A DNA stretch of 64,000 nt from NCBI GenBank assembly GCA_015183035.1, contig JACZZP010000004.1, forward strand, positions 2,653,784 through 2,717,783, written 5' to 3'. Source of the DNA: Meloidogyne chitwoodi. Its lineage: Eukaryota > Nematoda > Chromadorea > Rhabditida > Meloidogynidae. Each line of letters begins with the position of its first letter. Position 1 is the first letter of the stretch. This document shows, in pieces, positions 1 to 11,501 of this stretch. Below the pieces are notes generated by a model that made no database searches, was not told the origin of the DNA, and saw only the letters and a program-made list of their open reading frames with translations. A program made the position numbers and the translations under genes.

Positions 1-3000
1 TAAATGTTATACGAAGTGAACAAACAAAATTATCATCTTCAATATGTCCAAAACCCTGATGATCTTTTGGTATTTCAGAAAGTTGAACATTATTTCGGTT
101 TTTTTGAATAATAAAAGTAGAAGTATCTAAGACGTTACTTCCAAACGAAGGATCTTTGACGTCAAACAAGTCTATAAGTCATAAAATAAATTGAAGTATG
201 CTTTTTAATAAAAAATAAACGTAGAAAAACATACTTTCGTGGAAAATATGAGCATTTGAAGATGTTAAAAACATGTAATTAATATTTGGAGATCCTTTGA
301 ATCCATTGACGAGAAAAAGATCACCATTTAACAATTCCGTACAAATTTGACTTCCAAATAAATCATTTTCTGTTGGAGAAACAGCAATAGAAGAAGTCTT
401 AACATAGTAAAAGTTAACTTATATCTAGATTTTCTTTTTCAAATAATTTAATGACCTTAATCAAAAATCGCATCCGCTCAAAATGGATTCCAAAAGAAAA
501 ATTATGAGCCTCATTAGTCTTATTGCTAATATTTAATCGTCTTTTTTTATTGCTTTTATATGTCGAAGATAAGCGAGCACTATTAGAAAAATTTTTATTT
601 TCATCCTCTTGTTCATCAAAACTACTTTCTACATCACTTTCAAAATCTGTTTATATTACGAATAATTTTAAAGCAAAAAATTGAATATTGTCACCTCTAA
701 ACGGAAAAAATGCTGAGTGGCACTCAACAAAATTTCGCTTACTCTCAATTTGAGCATTTTCATGAGAACAAACTTTTGAAAATTTTGGTGTCCACCGAGA
801 TAAATCAAGTAAATATCTAATAAAAATATTTTTTATGATAAATTCAAAAGAACCTGTTGAATAACATATGAAAAAATTCCTGACTAGGAAATGCCAGATT
901 AACGTTTGCAAAAGTAAAGTCGATAACAAAATTTGAGAAAGCACGACAATCCTCAGCAAACTCCAATAGCTCTGCACGGCTTCCGGCTTTAACAAGCTAA
1001 ACTCATAAATGCAAATAAAATTCGGAATAAAAATTTATAAAACACACCATCTGACTTGGATTATCTTCTTCTCCAACAACTCCCTTTTTCTTAGAACTAT
1101 CATCTTTAAAATGAAAAACATCCTTGTAAGAAAAAAGTCCTTCAATTTTCTTCTCATCCGTACATATCGGATTAAAAATAGACTCAGGCATAGCTCGAGA
1201 CAAATTCATAGAATTTAATAATAACGCTCGGCTCAGTGATTTGTCTCGCATATCGTAAGAAAACTTTAACCTTTTAAATGATATTTATAGCAATATTTTA
1301 TTTTATTGAAATTTTGTTTTTATGGTTTAGACAATGATGGATTTTTCAAATAATAAATTAAAAAATTACCCAACGCCATAAACATTTCCCATTGCTTTAT
1401 CGGCATTTGTTGTCTCGACAAAAATAAAGTTCATTTGATCTTGTCTACATTTTAAATCAGCAGGTTCACCAATAAAGGAGCCTAGATTTAAAACAAAAAT
1501 AATAAATTTTTATTAATTAACTAACCTTTAAGGGTTCGACACTTTAAATTAATCGTCCCACATATTTCTAAATCAGTCAATACAGATTTAGGCAATTCGA
1601 TTTTAACATCATCAAACTCTAAATGCAAAAGCTCAGTATGAAGAAGATAAGCATCAGACTCCCCATCTGAAAGGCCGGAATTGAAGTTTGGAGATCTAAA
1701 AAAGATAATCTCTCTCTATATTTGAAAAAAACAACCTTATAACAAGAAGCAAATTATTACAATCACACAAAACACTGAGAGAAATAGGTTGAGAACCATT
1801 TTCTAATAAATCTGATAGAACCCCATGGTTCATCACAGGTGTTTCATTAAAAATACTCTGTCTAAGAAGTTGAAGCTTGTAATCGGAAAGAAATGAACGA
1901 GAAGTGAAAATTTTTCCAACTCGGTCAATAATAACTGGATCAATTTCTAGTCGACAAATTCCTGCCTCAATTAGTAGTGAATAGTCATGTTGTTGTTGCT
2001 TCTCTGGGGAAGAATTATGTAATTGAAAAGAGAGAGCATAATCTGATAATAATGAAGCATTGCCCATCTTGTTTGAAAAAACGAGCACATGTGTTTGCTA
2101 AAATAAAATTTACATTTTGTTATTATCCAAAAGTTAATATATTTTTACAAACATAATCTGAAGGCTTAAGAAGTTCGGAAATATCGCAACCATCAAAATG
2201 ACCTACAAATTCAATAGAATTAAGATTCAAATGGTTAGTGATCGAATATCTCATGAACAAGCCGTGTATCAATATTCTTAAAATATACAAATTTAATAAA
2301 ATGTCGATGTCAAACCTCAGGTGACTATTCGGATATAAATTTGAAAGTAATGCCTTTTGTTCATTCGTTCCAGCCAGGTCTAATTTCAATGACTGAACAA
2401 TTGCAAAAAACTGATCTGATTTCACGGACATTTCGTTAAGAGATGTTTGAACCATTTGATTGATAGTTTCTGAATCGCTATTCCGTTCTTTTAAAGAATC
2501 TACGCTAAGAGGATCTTCATGTGTAACTAATAGCAAAGCAGCAGGCGCACGAAAAGAAAATTCAAAACTTTCGATACGGAAGTCGACAAGAGTAGTAGAT
2601 GAATCTAAATAAATAGTAAATTAAAGATAAGAATATATAAACAGAGTTAATTATTTTAATCAGTTCTATATTTCGAGTTAGGCCATTTCTTTTAACATCT
2701 TCACTGTATTGACAAACAGTGAAAAAGTTAAATTAATGTGAAAAATGAAGATTTTACTATAATTATTTAAAATATAATTTTAATGTATAAAAGTATACCG
2801 TTTCGTCTATTTTTTGTTGCACTAATATTGGTACTTTTTTCTTCAGTTTTTATAGAATTAGAACGAAGTCGATCGTGAATAATTGTTTCTTGTTTGACTT
2901 GTTCATGAAATACATGTTTTCGATTGGTGGGTGTTTGAAGATCAACCTCGGAGAGATCAAAAAATTGAGGTTCGGTACCACTCCAAGTACCAGGATTAAA

Positions 3001-4788
3001 AAAGCCAGCTCCAGAAAAAAACTTTTGTTCAGCTTTGCAAGATGCATTACCAACAACGAATTCATCCTTAAAAAATTTCAAATTTAGAAAGCAAAGTATA
3101 TAAAAGGTGTTAAGTGACAACTAGTAATTCTAAGACCGTACCTGCATTTGATTCATCATTCGAGTGAAATGTTCTTCTCGCATTGGCATACCGCCTGTAA
3201 AATTTGATTTTGGATTATCTGGTAGCTTCACTTTAGGCAACATTGACATAAAAAGGCTTTTTAAAATGTAAATTTGACTGGAAGTTAACAAAGTGTAGAG
3301 TGGACTGCCAAGAATAACATCAAGTTCTATTCGTTTGCTGCTGTCATTATTGTTTGTTCGAATTCGAACTGTGTGCATATCGGTAAATAGTTGAGCAAAA
3401 AGAATAGGGCTTGGAGAAATTCTCAAAATATTAAAAAGTAGCTATACAAAATAAATAAAAACGAAAAAAATTAAATATAACACTTACAACTTAATTGGAA
3501 CTCTCGTAGTAGTATTTGAATTAGAACGAGTACTAAAATGTGAATAGCAAGATTGAAAATTTAGCGATGAATTTCCCATTGAATCGACATCAGGCTCAGA
3601 ATCACTAGGGATAATTTGTGAAGTGTTCAACTTGTGTTGCCTCTTGAATTAAATAAAAAAATTTTATAGCAATAAATTTAATTATCTATATTATTAAAAA
3701 TATTACAACAGGTGTCCAAATGTCTGTGTAAAGCCGCACCCCCTTAACTGTTAGTAGTTTGTTTAAATCAGTCGAATTTCTCCCGGGCTGTTCTGTAACG
3801 ACTCTTTCGGAAACGTTTTGTTCATAAAGGTTCTCGTCAAGAAATTCCATTCTATAAATTATTAAATTGTTAAATACATTGTGTTATATTAAAGAGATGA
3901 AATCTAACACAAATTGTTTAATTTTAATAAATACCTGTCAATTTGAATCTCCATTCCCGTACAAAGGCCAGTCTCAACGGAATATGATTCAATCCGTATA
4001 ACAACATCCTCAAATATAAATTTGATCCTTGTAATTATTTGATCAATAACACTGGCAAATTGCTCAATACCTCCGCCACCTTCAAGACTTCCACTGGCTA
4101 ATTGCTCGTCAATGATAAAACTTTTGGCCAAATCCATACTCGAAGCGATTGAGCCAATAAGTGAGGTGACTTTAAAAGTTAAAGGATAAATAAAACAATA
4201 AAATGAAACCAAGTTCCTGCGTATTTGACATAAGGACATCTAAAAGAGGCTCAAGAGTAAATTGAAGACCACAAACTAAAAATTTTAATATTGTAAATTT
4301 TAGAATGAAGAACAAACTTCGTATTATTGTTGAATCAGTTGGAAGTTTTTTCCACGGCACAGATAGACTCAACTCCCGCACATAGCTGTCCACAAGTGAA
4401 ACGATCCCAAGACCTTATTAAAAATTATAATTGTAAAAAATTCAATAAACAAGTATATTCTAGCATAAATGGCTTGAAAAAATTAGGAACATGTTTGTGA
4501 AGGTTGACCAAATATTTATTCCAAGATTACACGGAATGTTATAGGAAAAGAATACCTGATGCAGCTAGCATCTCATTTATATATTCAGTGTTCAACATAA
4601 CTGACTGGACAGTGGCAGTACCATCGGCGAGACGAATCTCTAGCTGATCTGATGTTATTTCTGTCTTCAAGTACTGACCCATATATCTGAAATAGAAGAT
4701 TAGTTGAATCATGTGTACATATAAAAAATAAAAACCTGTGTATCAAAAAACGACAAAGTGGCTTTGAAAAAATTGAAAAATTAATCAT
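1..4788 (-). CDS. atg-2: ATG2-type autophagy lipid-transfer protein, N-terminal 1,166 residues (cut by window start)
   Basis: ATG2 is a rod-shaped bridge-like protein that moves lipids from the ER to the growing autophagosome membrane. Twenty exons can be chained in frame: 4736-4788, 4556-4686, 4318-4413, 4210-4275, 3936-4169, 3707-3851, 3488-3642, 3142-3421, 2799-3066, 2604-2316, 2276-2153, 2097-1736, 1695-1526, 1481-1370, 1270-1048, 996-854, 816-695, 646-456, 397-235 and 171-1. They give 3,498 nt with every splice phase matching. The first residues (PLCRFLIHR, then YMGQYLKTEITSDQLEIRL) are the chorein-type N-terminus as in human ATG2A. They are followed by SVPWKKLPTDSTIIRICGLQFTLEP and GGGGIEQFASVIDQIITRIKFIFEDVVIRIE, which also align with ATG2A from memory. 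Later exons keep family stretches such as EFFHMLFNRYLLDLSRWTPK. Known ATG2 proteins are about 1,900-2,300 aa, so the C-terminal half lies left of the window. An AT-rich tract ending in AG lies five bases before the ATG, which fits a spliced-leader or cis acceptor. VPS13 is the main alternative and fits less well. Confidence 0.88.
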
Positions 4789-5698
4789 CTTATCTAAAAA
4801 TATAGAAAAATTAATTAAAAATGATAAAACATGGCATATTTTTGTCTCCCAAGACCAAATGGATGATTAAATAAACAATTCCTCATAAATAAGGAATCAA
4901 GTGAACATGTGACATTTAATCACAAACACTCTCTGGTCAATATTGATTCATTTTATTCATACGAATGTCAAAATAAAATTAACTTTTTCTTTAACATTAT
5001 GCCACCCAACATTTAGTCATTTGTTCTCATTATTAGAGATATGATTTTTATAGTTATAGATGGTCAGAAGCAAAATGGTCAATAATGGGAATTTTCAAGT
5101 TTGAAGAAACTTGTCTAGATTAAAAGGAACTACTTAACAATAAGAATATCATATACTTTTTTCAAATTTTGCATAATTGTAGCCTTGTAATTGTTCAATA
5201 GAACTTAACAAGTGCAGTTCGAGTGGCTAATATGTATGTGCTCGATTGTCGAAGCATAAATCTTTTCTAAAGATCTACTACTTTTTGGAATACTTCAATA
5301 CTAATTGTCGATTTTGACATTAGACTTTGTAATTATAATTACAAAGATACATTTTTTGACATTTCAAAAAGTTTTTGAATTTTCGGACAAGTTTAGATTC
5401 TGATGATCGGACTAGTTCAATTAATTAAATGATCCTCTTTTTAATATCAAAATTTATTTACTATTGTTGATATTTAAAATATCCAGTTACTCTGAATCGT
5501 CTCACTCAACTGTGTACCTACAAATGTGAATATATATTTAAATACATTTTAGTATTTAAAAATCATTAGTATGTTACACCTTTTATATTAAAAATTTAAT
5601 AATATTACACCATTAATGGTTGCTTAATGTATATTATTATTCTTATGTTATAATAATTTTTTCGTATGATGTGTGTAATTCTTAAAAAGTGAGCGTAT
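4789..5698. other. Intergenic stretch between MO25 and ATG2 genes
   Basis: About 910 bp of AT-rich sequence between the MO25 stop codon and the ATG2 start codon. I found no convincing exon, RNA gene or repeat. It must hold the MO25 3' end and whatever promoter or trans-splice signal serves ATG2. Confidence 0.5.
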
Positions 5699-7815
5699 TT
5701 ATTGAAGTGGCGCCATTTGCCGAATTTGTTTAATCAAGTAAGCCTTTTCATCGTTGAACTGCTCGTCATCGGTTCTAAATATTTATTTAGTTAGTTGTAA
5801 AAATTATCACTTTTCTCACCTGTCGCTATGAAAATCTGAAAGGAATTCTGCAAGCCTGTAATTACAGTAAACTTAAAAATTTATAGACTATTAAAATGGA
5901 GATTAATTCTTATCTTTTACAATTTAACGATTAATTTGCAGCTAATTCATATAAGTATTTTTAAGTTAATTTTAATTTATTCTAACAATAAGAGTTTAAT
6001 GAACCTGTCACGGTTGCGTAATAGAATCTCAATAATTGGCTTCGGTTTATTAGGATTCGCCACAAACACCTTAACGTTGTTGATTGAAGAAGTTTAAAAA
6101 ACTTTTTTTAATTTATTTCTTAAAATTTAACACTTTCTCAAGATAGATACCCCAGTGTGTATACACAATTGTCGTTTTTGTGACAAAAAACACAAGAAAC
6201 TAAATGCTTATTGACACAAAATGTTAAATAAATCTTGTACGAATAAAAACCGAACAATATCTTAATGTTATCCTATAAATTTAAAAACCTTGAAAACATG
6301 GAATGCTTCAAACTGGATATTTTTGCTCTTCTCTTTAAGCATGTTCATCATTAGCTTCAAATTATCAGGATTACTGATATAGCGGGTCATCACACTGAAC
6401 TTGGAAAAATTAAAGTTTTAGGGAAATTTACCTGAAATTGGAACGATCCAAAAGAATTTCACCTAACTAATGAATAAATTTTTATTAAAAAAATATTTTT
6501 TAAAGGAAACATTTCGAGATTCTAAAATTCACAAAAACGATTAAATAGACAAATCATACAATCTAAATACATATAGTATTAGTTTACACAATTTTTAACT
6601 AAAAAGTCATGCAGTTCAAATGTGAGCAAGAAATTTTAAATATGTATTCTTATTCGTTCTTTGGCTTAAATGTTCAAAAAAGGAAAATCATAAAAAATTT
6701 CTGGAACATGTTATTCTATTATTGGGAACAGACATTGGGTTATACCTTAATGGTACAGAATAACTACGAAATGTGTCCTTGTTAGTTACCAGTTTAAGAC
6801 TTTGTCTCCTCACAACATAGTTCTCAGATAATAACAACTTTTGATAACAATCGAAGAATTTATCATATTGCTTTTCCAAAAAGTCAGCGCATAATGACTT
6901 ATGTTTCGTTATTAAATCCTTAAAAAAATAAAGCGTTAGTTAGGAAAATGGTTCGGTTATAAAGAGATAGAGACACAAAAAATACCGGTAATTCTAAGTA
7001 TATACGATAAACCTTGAATGTTGAAAAAGCATCAGAGGCAATATCAAAAGTAGCAGATTCAACATAACGGAAGAAATCAAAAAACTGTTCCGAAAGCAAA
7101 ATCATTTTTGCCAGATGTTCATGGCGTATACATTCCCGAAGCATTGTACCACAAGTAAGTGCAACTTCTGATAATTCATAGCCACGCACAAGTGTCATCA
7201 AAATTTCTGGACGCGCGCATAAATACTCGACCTGAAAAAAACTAACAATGTTTGAAAATTTTTTTTTTTTGACCGTTGGCGAACGTGTACCAATTTGTCG
7301 TCGTAACAAATTGTTAAAAATTAGCGCCACATCTTTCTTAGATCTAAAATTTAAAAAATAAAAAATACCGATTAAAAATGTTTTAAACTAACTCAAAATC
7401 CAATTTAGTTAACTGTCGAATAAGCATGGGAAGAACTGAAGTATTGTAGATTTCCTGCACAAGCTGGGAAATATGCTCTGTATTAGGTTCTTGATTGTCT
7501 TGACCATAAATAATTGACTTAACTGCCTGCAGCCATCGATTAACCTTTAGTTTGAAATACAATATAAAAACCGAAAGTTTGAATGTAAAAAATCCTATAC
7601 ACTTCCTAATTTATCGTGGCATCTAAATCATGCCACAGCGGTAACACAAAGTAGGTATGTAGCTAAAAACTTATTTTTAAAAGTAAAAATCCTTACACCT
7701 CTTCGACAGCCTTTTCCGATTTGCGGTCCTGACCCTTCTCAATAAGCAGCAACGCCTCTCTCAGATTTCGCACAATCTCACCAGGCGATTTATGTGATTT
7801 TCCAAATAAGGGCAT
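5699..7815 (-). CDS. mop-25: MO25 / CAB39 scaffold protein, 334 aa
   Basis: MO25 is an armadillo-like helical scaffold. It binds the pseudokinase STRAD and activates LKB1, and it also activates germinal-centre (MST/OSR1-type) kinases. Ten exons chain in frame: 7699-7815, 7393-7544, 7274-7343, 7013-7231, 6790-6918, 6432-6466, 6289-6394, 6005-6069, 5820-5855 and 5699-5774. They give 1,005 nt, or 334 aa plus stop; human MO25-alpha is 341 aa. Recognisable stretches in order are [111 protein letters not shown] and [13 protein letters not shown]. Exon 6 uses the acceptor four bases upstream of the more obvious one, so that LGEILLDR is kept. The start follows a tract ending TTTTTTATAG, 13 bases before the ATG. 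An AATAAA motif overlaps the stop codon and could be the poly(A) signal. I see no breaks. The symbol is used by homology to the C. elegans family; paralogues exist, so the exact orthologue is not certain. Confidence 0.95.
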
Positions 7816-8212
7816 TTTATCGTTGCTGCTATAAAAAATAATGTACTGTTACAAAATGACTTTTAATGATAAATATTATAAACACATAAGCCTGAAACAA
7901 AATTTCTGAGGATATTTACGAATAAAATGCTTTGTAGTGATTTTATAAATAAATTAAAATATCAGATATAAAAGTGATTTTTGTTTTAAAATTACGAGAG
8001 AACGTAACAAATGATGGTGAGAATGCATTGCAAACTAGATGAATACAATTAAATGCTCATTTTGAAAGAATGAAAGTAATGAAAACTATTAAATTATCGT
8101 TAAAGCTTTACAAAAAAACTTATATTGGAAATCACAATATATACATTCTAGCATAAAAAGTTGTAAAAGATTATGAATTTTCCATAAATTCAGAACATTC
8201 AAAGAATTTTAT
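7816..8212. other. Intergenic stretch between RASSF and MO25 genes
   Basis: About 400 bp of AT-rich sequence. It holds an AATAAA motif just past the RASSF stop and a pyrimidine-rich tract ending in AG just before the MO25 start codon. I see no other feature. Confidence 0.5.
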
Positions 8213-9708
8213 TTAAATTTTATTGCTAGGAGAGGTATTTTGTTGTTCTTCTAATTTTGAACATGAACGCTCACTCGAAAGTTGACGTTTCAGTGTTGCT
8301 TTCAAATTAAGAGCCTCTTGGAATTCCCTAAAAATCAAATAAAAAAATTTAAAGAGAAAACCTTGTTTTTTCAGCAATTGCAGTTCGCATGGCTGAAATA
8401 GCGGTGTTTAAACGTTCCGCCTCTGCACTTTCAGCCTCTATACATTTAGGCCACTCCGCATTACGGAGAGAGTCGAGAACAACTTGTAAGTTCTAAAATA
8501 ATTTATTTAGGAAGTATATATATGTATATCAAAGATATACATTATGTTGCTTCCTTAGTTGAATTAATTCACGCTCTTTTGAGTCGAGCAGAGTTAATTC
8601 AACCCGAACTAGTTCCGTTTTTTGTGCAGCAAGCGTTCTTCTTAAATCAATTGTACATCAAAATAAAAAATTAAAACATACTCTTGTATGTCAACCAAAG
8701 CTTCCAATTGTGTCGATTCGAATTTGTGAGTATACAAGTCATGCAAACAAAAATTAGGGATGTTCAAGAAAGTCAACGGAGCATGTGTTTTTTGAGTAAC
8801 TAAATTATAGCGACGAAGTGAATTACATCGTTCAGCCATGAAAACATTGTAATCTACAAAAATAACAATTAAAGCCAATTTATCTACTTAATACTACATT
8901 TAGTAGTATTTTCTTAAATGTAAGATGACCTGGTGGAGTTCGGCGATTTAGGCAATCAGAATTCGATCGTTCGGTATCAATATTGGTGGGAAGTTCGGCT
9001 TGCAAAGGATTAATTTAAAGATCAAACATAATATAAAATAAACCTTTCAAAGGAGTCGAAAGTATATTTGAAGAGTTCAGCTCAAGATTTGGTGATTGTA
9101 TCTCATGGTCGCCATTTGTATACAACACAGGATCGAACATAAGTAATTCAAATTCTGGTTGGCGTCCTTGCTCATTACATTTAATTATGAATTCGTAAGG
9201 TCGTTCGTTCGGAGTAAAGCGATGCTCGAGTGACTATAATTTTTAGATGTATGAAATATTAGATTATTTTTTGCAGACTAATATGGTTTATTATGTATCA
9301 TTTGATTTTTGCTGAAAATATGGGTGTACATGGATTAACAAATATGTATTCAGAAAAGTTCAGCAATGGTTGATAGATCTAAATTGTTCATTAACGTAGA
9401 ACATATTTGTTAATCCGTGTAGGAAAATTTTACCTTATAGCAAAAGTCAAATGAAACATATATAGCAGAAATATATTCTAAATATTTAAGTTTCTTAGTT
9501 GTACGATAAAAATACCGATGATCCATCCAGTCGAGCTATCAAAGTAAATCTGCCTTTTTGCTGCCTCGCATGCGCTAGTGCATAAACAATTTGTGCGCAC
9601 CTGTGTTAAGAATCGATTTTTTCAGAATAAATTATTTTACGTTGTGGACTCATTCACACCAGAAACGTTCTGAATACTACCGTCATCTGTGTACACAATT
9701 AAATCCAT
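8213..9708 (-). CDS. N-terminal RASSF protein (RASSF7/8/9/10 type), 309 aa from this start
   Basis: This is a Ras-association (RA) domain scaffold protein of the N-terminal RASSF class. Eight exons chain in frame: 9641-9708, 9516-9600, 9044-9233, 8930-8998, 8682-8853, 8541-8640, 8362-8492 and 8213-8327. They give 930 nt. The first 22 residues (MDLIVYTDDGSIQNVSGVNE and on), then CAQIVYALAHARQQKGRFTL and RFTPNERPYEFIIK, have the order and spacing of the RASSF8 RA domain, which begins MELKVWVDG. A 60-residue spacer follows, then a charged helical C-terminal region (about residues 190-300, rich in E, K, Q and L) that looks like the family's coiled coil. The donor at 8929 must be used rather than a later GT to keep frame. 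The 281-bp intron at 9234-9515 is long for this locus and carries a hairpin (separate entry). The start at 9708 matches the family start, but in-frame upstream exons may extend the protein by 31 residues. An AATAAA lies just after the stop. Confidence 0.85.
9327..9421 (+). repeat. Intronic inverted repeat: two 21-nt arms, 53-nt loop
   Basis: Arms 9327-9347 and 9401-9421 pair over all 21 positions on the plus-strand RNA, with one U-G wobble at position 5 (TACATGG against CCGTGTA). On the minus strand the wobble becomes a C-A mismatch. The element lies in the RASSF intron, antisense to that gene's transcript. It could be a hairpin RNA precursor, a small inverted-repeat transposon remnant, or chance, although 21 paired bases is a lot for chance. 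No flanking target duplication is visible. Confidence 0.7.
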
Positions 9709-10064
9709 CCTAAAATGAAAAAATTAATTTAATTATGATAAATAAATCGTTTAATAAAAAACTAGTATAAGATTAGGATAGAAGAAAAGGATAAAAGATT
9801 TATCAAGCTGAAACAAAGACTGGATAAACCTAAAAAATAAACACTACCTTAGTATGACTCAACTGTCCAACAATGAAAGTGACAGCAAATATCTTTTTCT
9901 CTCACCTCTATAGTCTATAATATAAACAGAATGCCAAAAATATAAATTAAAAAAAAACGAGCAGCGTAACTCCAAGGCTACTTGTTTTATCGATTTCTGA
10001 ATTTTCTAAAAAAAACCTCACAAACCTCATCTCCAGTGTATTTTTTTGTTTTCAATGGACTTAC

Positions 10065-10315
10065 ATCTTGAAGATCATCTCATTGCATTGCTTGTTGCCG
10101 TCCATATTATTCATTTGTTGCATTTCTTTCTTGAAGACATTTGTTGAAGCTAAAGTCGAAAAAGCAAAAAAAATTATGAAATGAAAAGTCAAAGACAAAA
10201 CAAGGACAAATAATGAACAAACAAAATAAAAAGGAGGTTCGGGGCAGTCGCTCGCGCAAATTTTTTCGCAAATTTTTTTACTTTTTAAATTAAAAATTTA
10301 AAGCTTACAAGGCAT
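10065..10315 (-). other. Possible 5' coding exons of the RASSF gene (31-residue N-terminal extension)
   Basis: Two upstream segments splice in frame onto the RASSF exon at 9709. A 7-nt coding end (ATGCCTT, 10309-10315) is followed by a GTAAGC donor. An 85-nt exon (10065-10149) follows, with a TTTAG acceptor and a GTAAGT donor. Only one frame of that exon is open, and it is the frame that continues into MDLIVYTD. The added residues would be MPSSTNVFKKEMQQMNNMDG and then NKQCNEMIFKM. The known family starts at the RA domain, so these could instead be 5' UTR with a chance open frame. The run is rich in M, N, Q and K with low complexity, which argues for caution. Confidence 0.5.
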
Positions 10316-10497
10316 GTAGACTGGAAGAGGGGGTGGTGATCATGTAGAGCATCCAATTGTTGGCCAGTTGAAGGCAGCAGCATCCATGACGTGGAGGTGC
10401 ACCTGGCTTTAAAAAAGGGAGGGACCCAAACCCAAAAAAATAAAAAAAGAACCACACCACATGCCACCAAAGTGTACAGAGCTCCTCGGCGATACAA

Positions 10498-10546
10498 GGC
10501 TCCTTGCGTACACGTTGCGGAAGATCGGGCTCCTTGCGTACATGTT
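10498..10546. repeat. Direct repeat, 30-bp spacing
   Basis: GGCTCCTTGCGTACA followed by C or T and GTT occurs at 10498 and again at 10528. It lies within the GC-richer island stretch. Two copies only. Confidence 0.75.
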
Positions 10547-11143
10547 CATGTAGGCTATAATAAAAAAATAAATCTATTCTAAAAAATTAAAGATGAAACC
10601 GTTCAACTGTAGATGCCACCAATGAAAGCAGATCCAATTGAGCATGGCGAACATGTTGACGAACTAAAAATTAAAAAATGAATCGGTTCTAAAAAATTAA
10701 ACAAAAAACCGAAGCCACCGGAGAAGTAGTTGTCGATCAAGAGGGCCACTATAAGTGAATTTATTAAAAAAATTGACCAAAAAACTAACGCAAGATGAGG
10801 AGCATGTTGAGTTGATGAACACACCACAGCAAGCATGAAGAACATATCTAAGCTAATTCAAAAAAAAATAATAAATTATATATTAAAAGTTTAAAATTTA
10901 AAAAATAAACCGCAACCAACAGCCAGACATCTTCAGCATGTTCGGAAGCGGCCGAAGAGCCTTTAATTTGATTAAATTTTAGATTTTTTAAAATAATTTT
11001 TTAAAATTTTAAAGTTTTAGCGTGCGTAAGCGGGACAACGAATAAAAAATACGGATGAAATATAAAAACAGATGAGTAAATAAAAAACAAATGAAAAACG
11101 AATGAAAAAAGTAAAAAACGATGAAAAAAAAACACAAAACTCG

Positions 11144-11163
11144 AGATCGGATCTCCGGAGATC
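11144..11163. repeat. Overlapping palindromes
   Basis: GAGATC-G-GATCTC (11144-11156) overlaps the perfect 14-bp palindrome GATCTCCGGAGATC (11150-11163). It is followed at 11161 by a short tandem ATCAACAACATA. Role unknown. Confidence 0.7.
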
Positions 11164-11501
11164 AACAACATAATCAACAACATAATCTGAAAAAACAAGC
11201 CAAAAAATAGAAGCCAAATTTGAATCAAAATATTTAGCGCCAAATCGTAATTTTTTATTGCAGCGAATTTTCATAGTGTCAACTAATTATATTTTTTCAT
11301 TTGACGCATCTATATGGAAAATATTTTCAACTATTTTTTTTATCTCTAGCTTTTCTTTTTCATACTCTCTTATGAAAGATTCTAACTTTTTATCCTTATG
11401 TGCTTTTTTCTGATTATCTTCGTTGTTTTCTAATCTAAATCCCTAAATTTTAAGATATCGATTTCAACAAATTGTTTGTCCAATTGACTGGATTTTAATC
11501 C

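Larger units (their letters stand above)
10316..11290. other. Compositionally odd stretch: GC-richer islands between A-rich spacers
   Basis: About 1 kb with no recognised gene. Islands of 40-120 bp with much higher GC (about 10300-10420, 10460-10560, 10600-10670, 10700-10760, 10790-10840, 10900-10960 and 11140-11170) alternate with A-rich spacers. The motif TCTAAAAAATTAAA occurs in two of the spacers (about 10574 and 10686). Some islands have good splice-like borders on the minus strand, for example an acceptor near 10407. They may be non-coding 5' exons of the RASSF gene, or remains of a mobile element. I cannot assign a function. Confidence 0.4.

Noticed and set aside
8881..8930. Longer RASSF exon using the GT at about 8888
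   Set aside because: It leaves the wrong phase for the next exon; the donor at 8929 restores the frame into DYNVFMAERC.
11001..11274. Two overlapping minus-strand frames of 80-85 codons
   Set aside because: They are dominated by F, L and I from T-rich DNA and have no motif; they lie in the odd GC-island stretch and are not supported as a gene.
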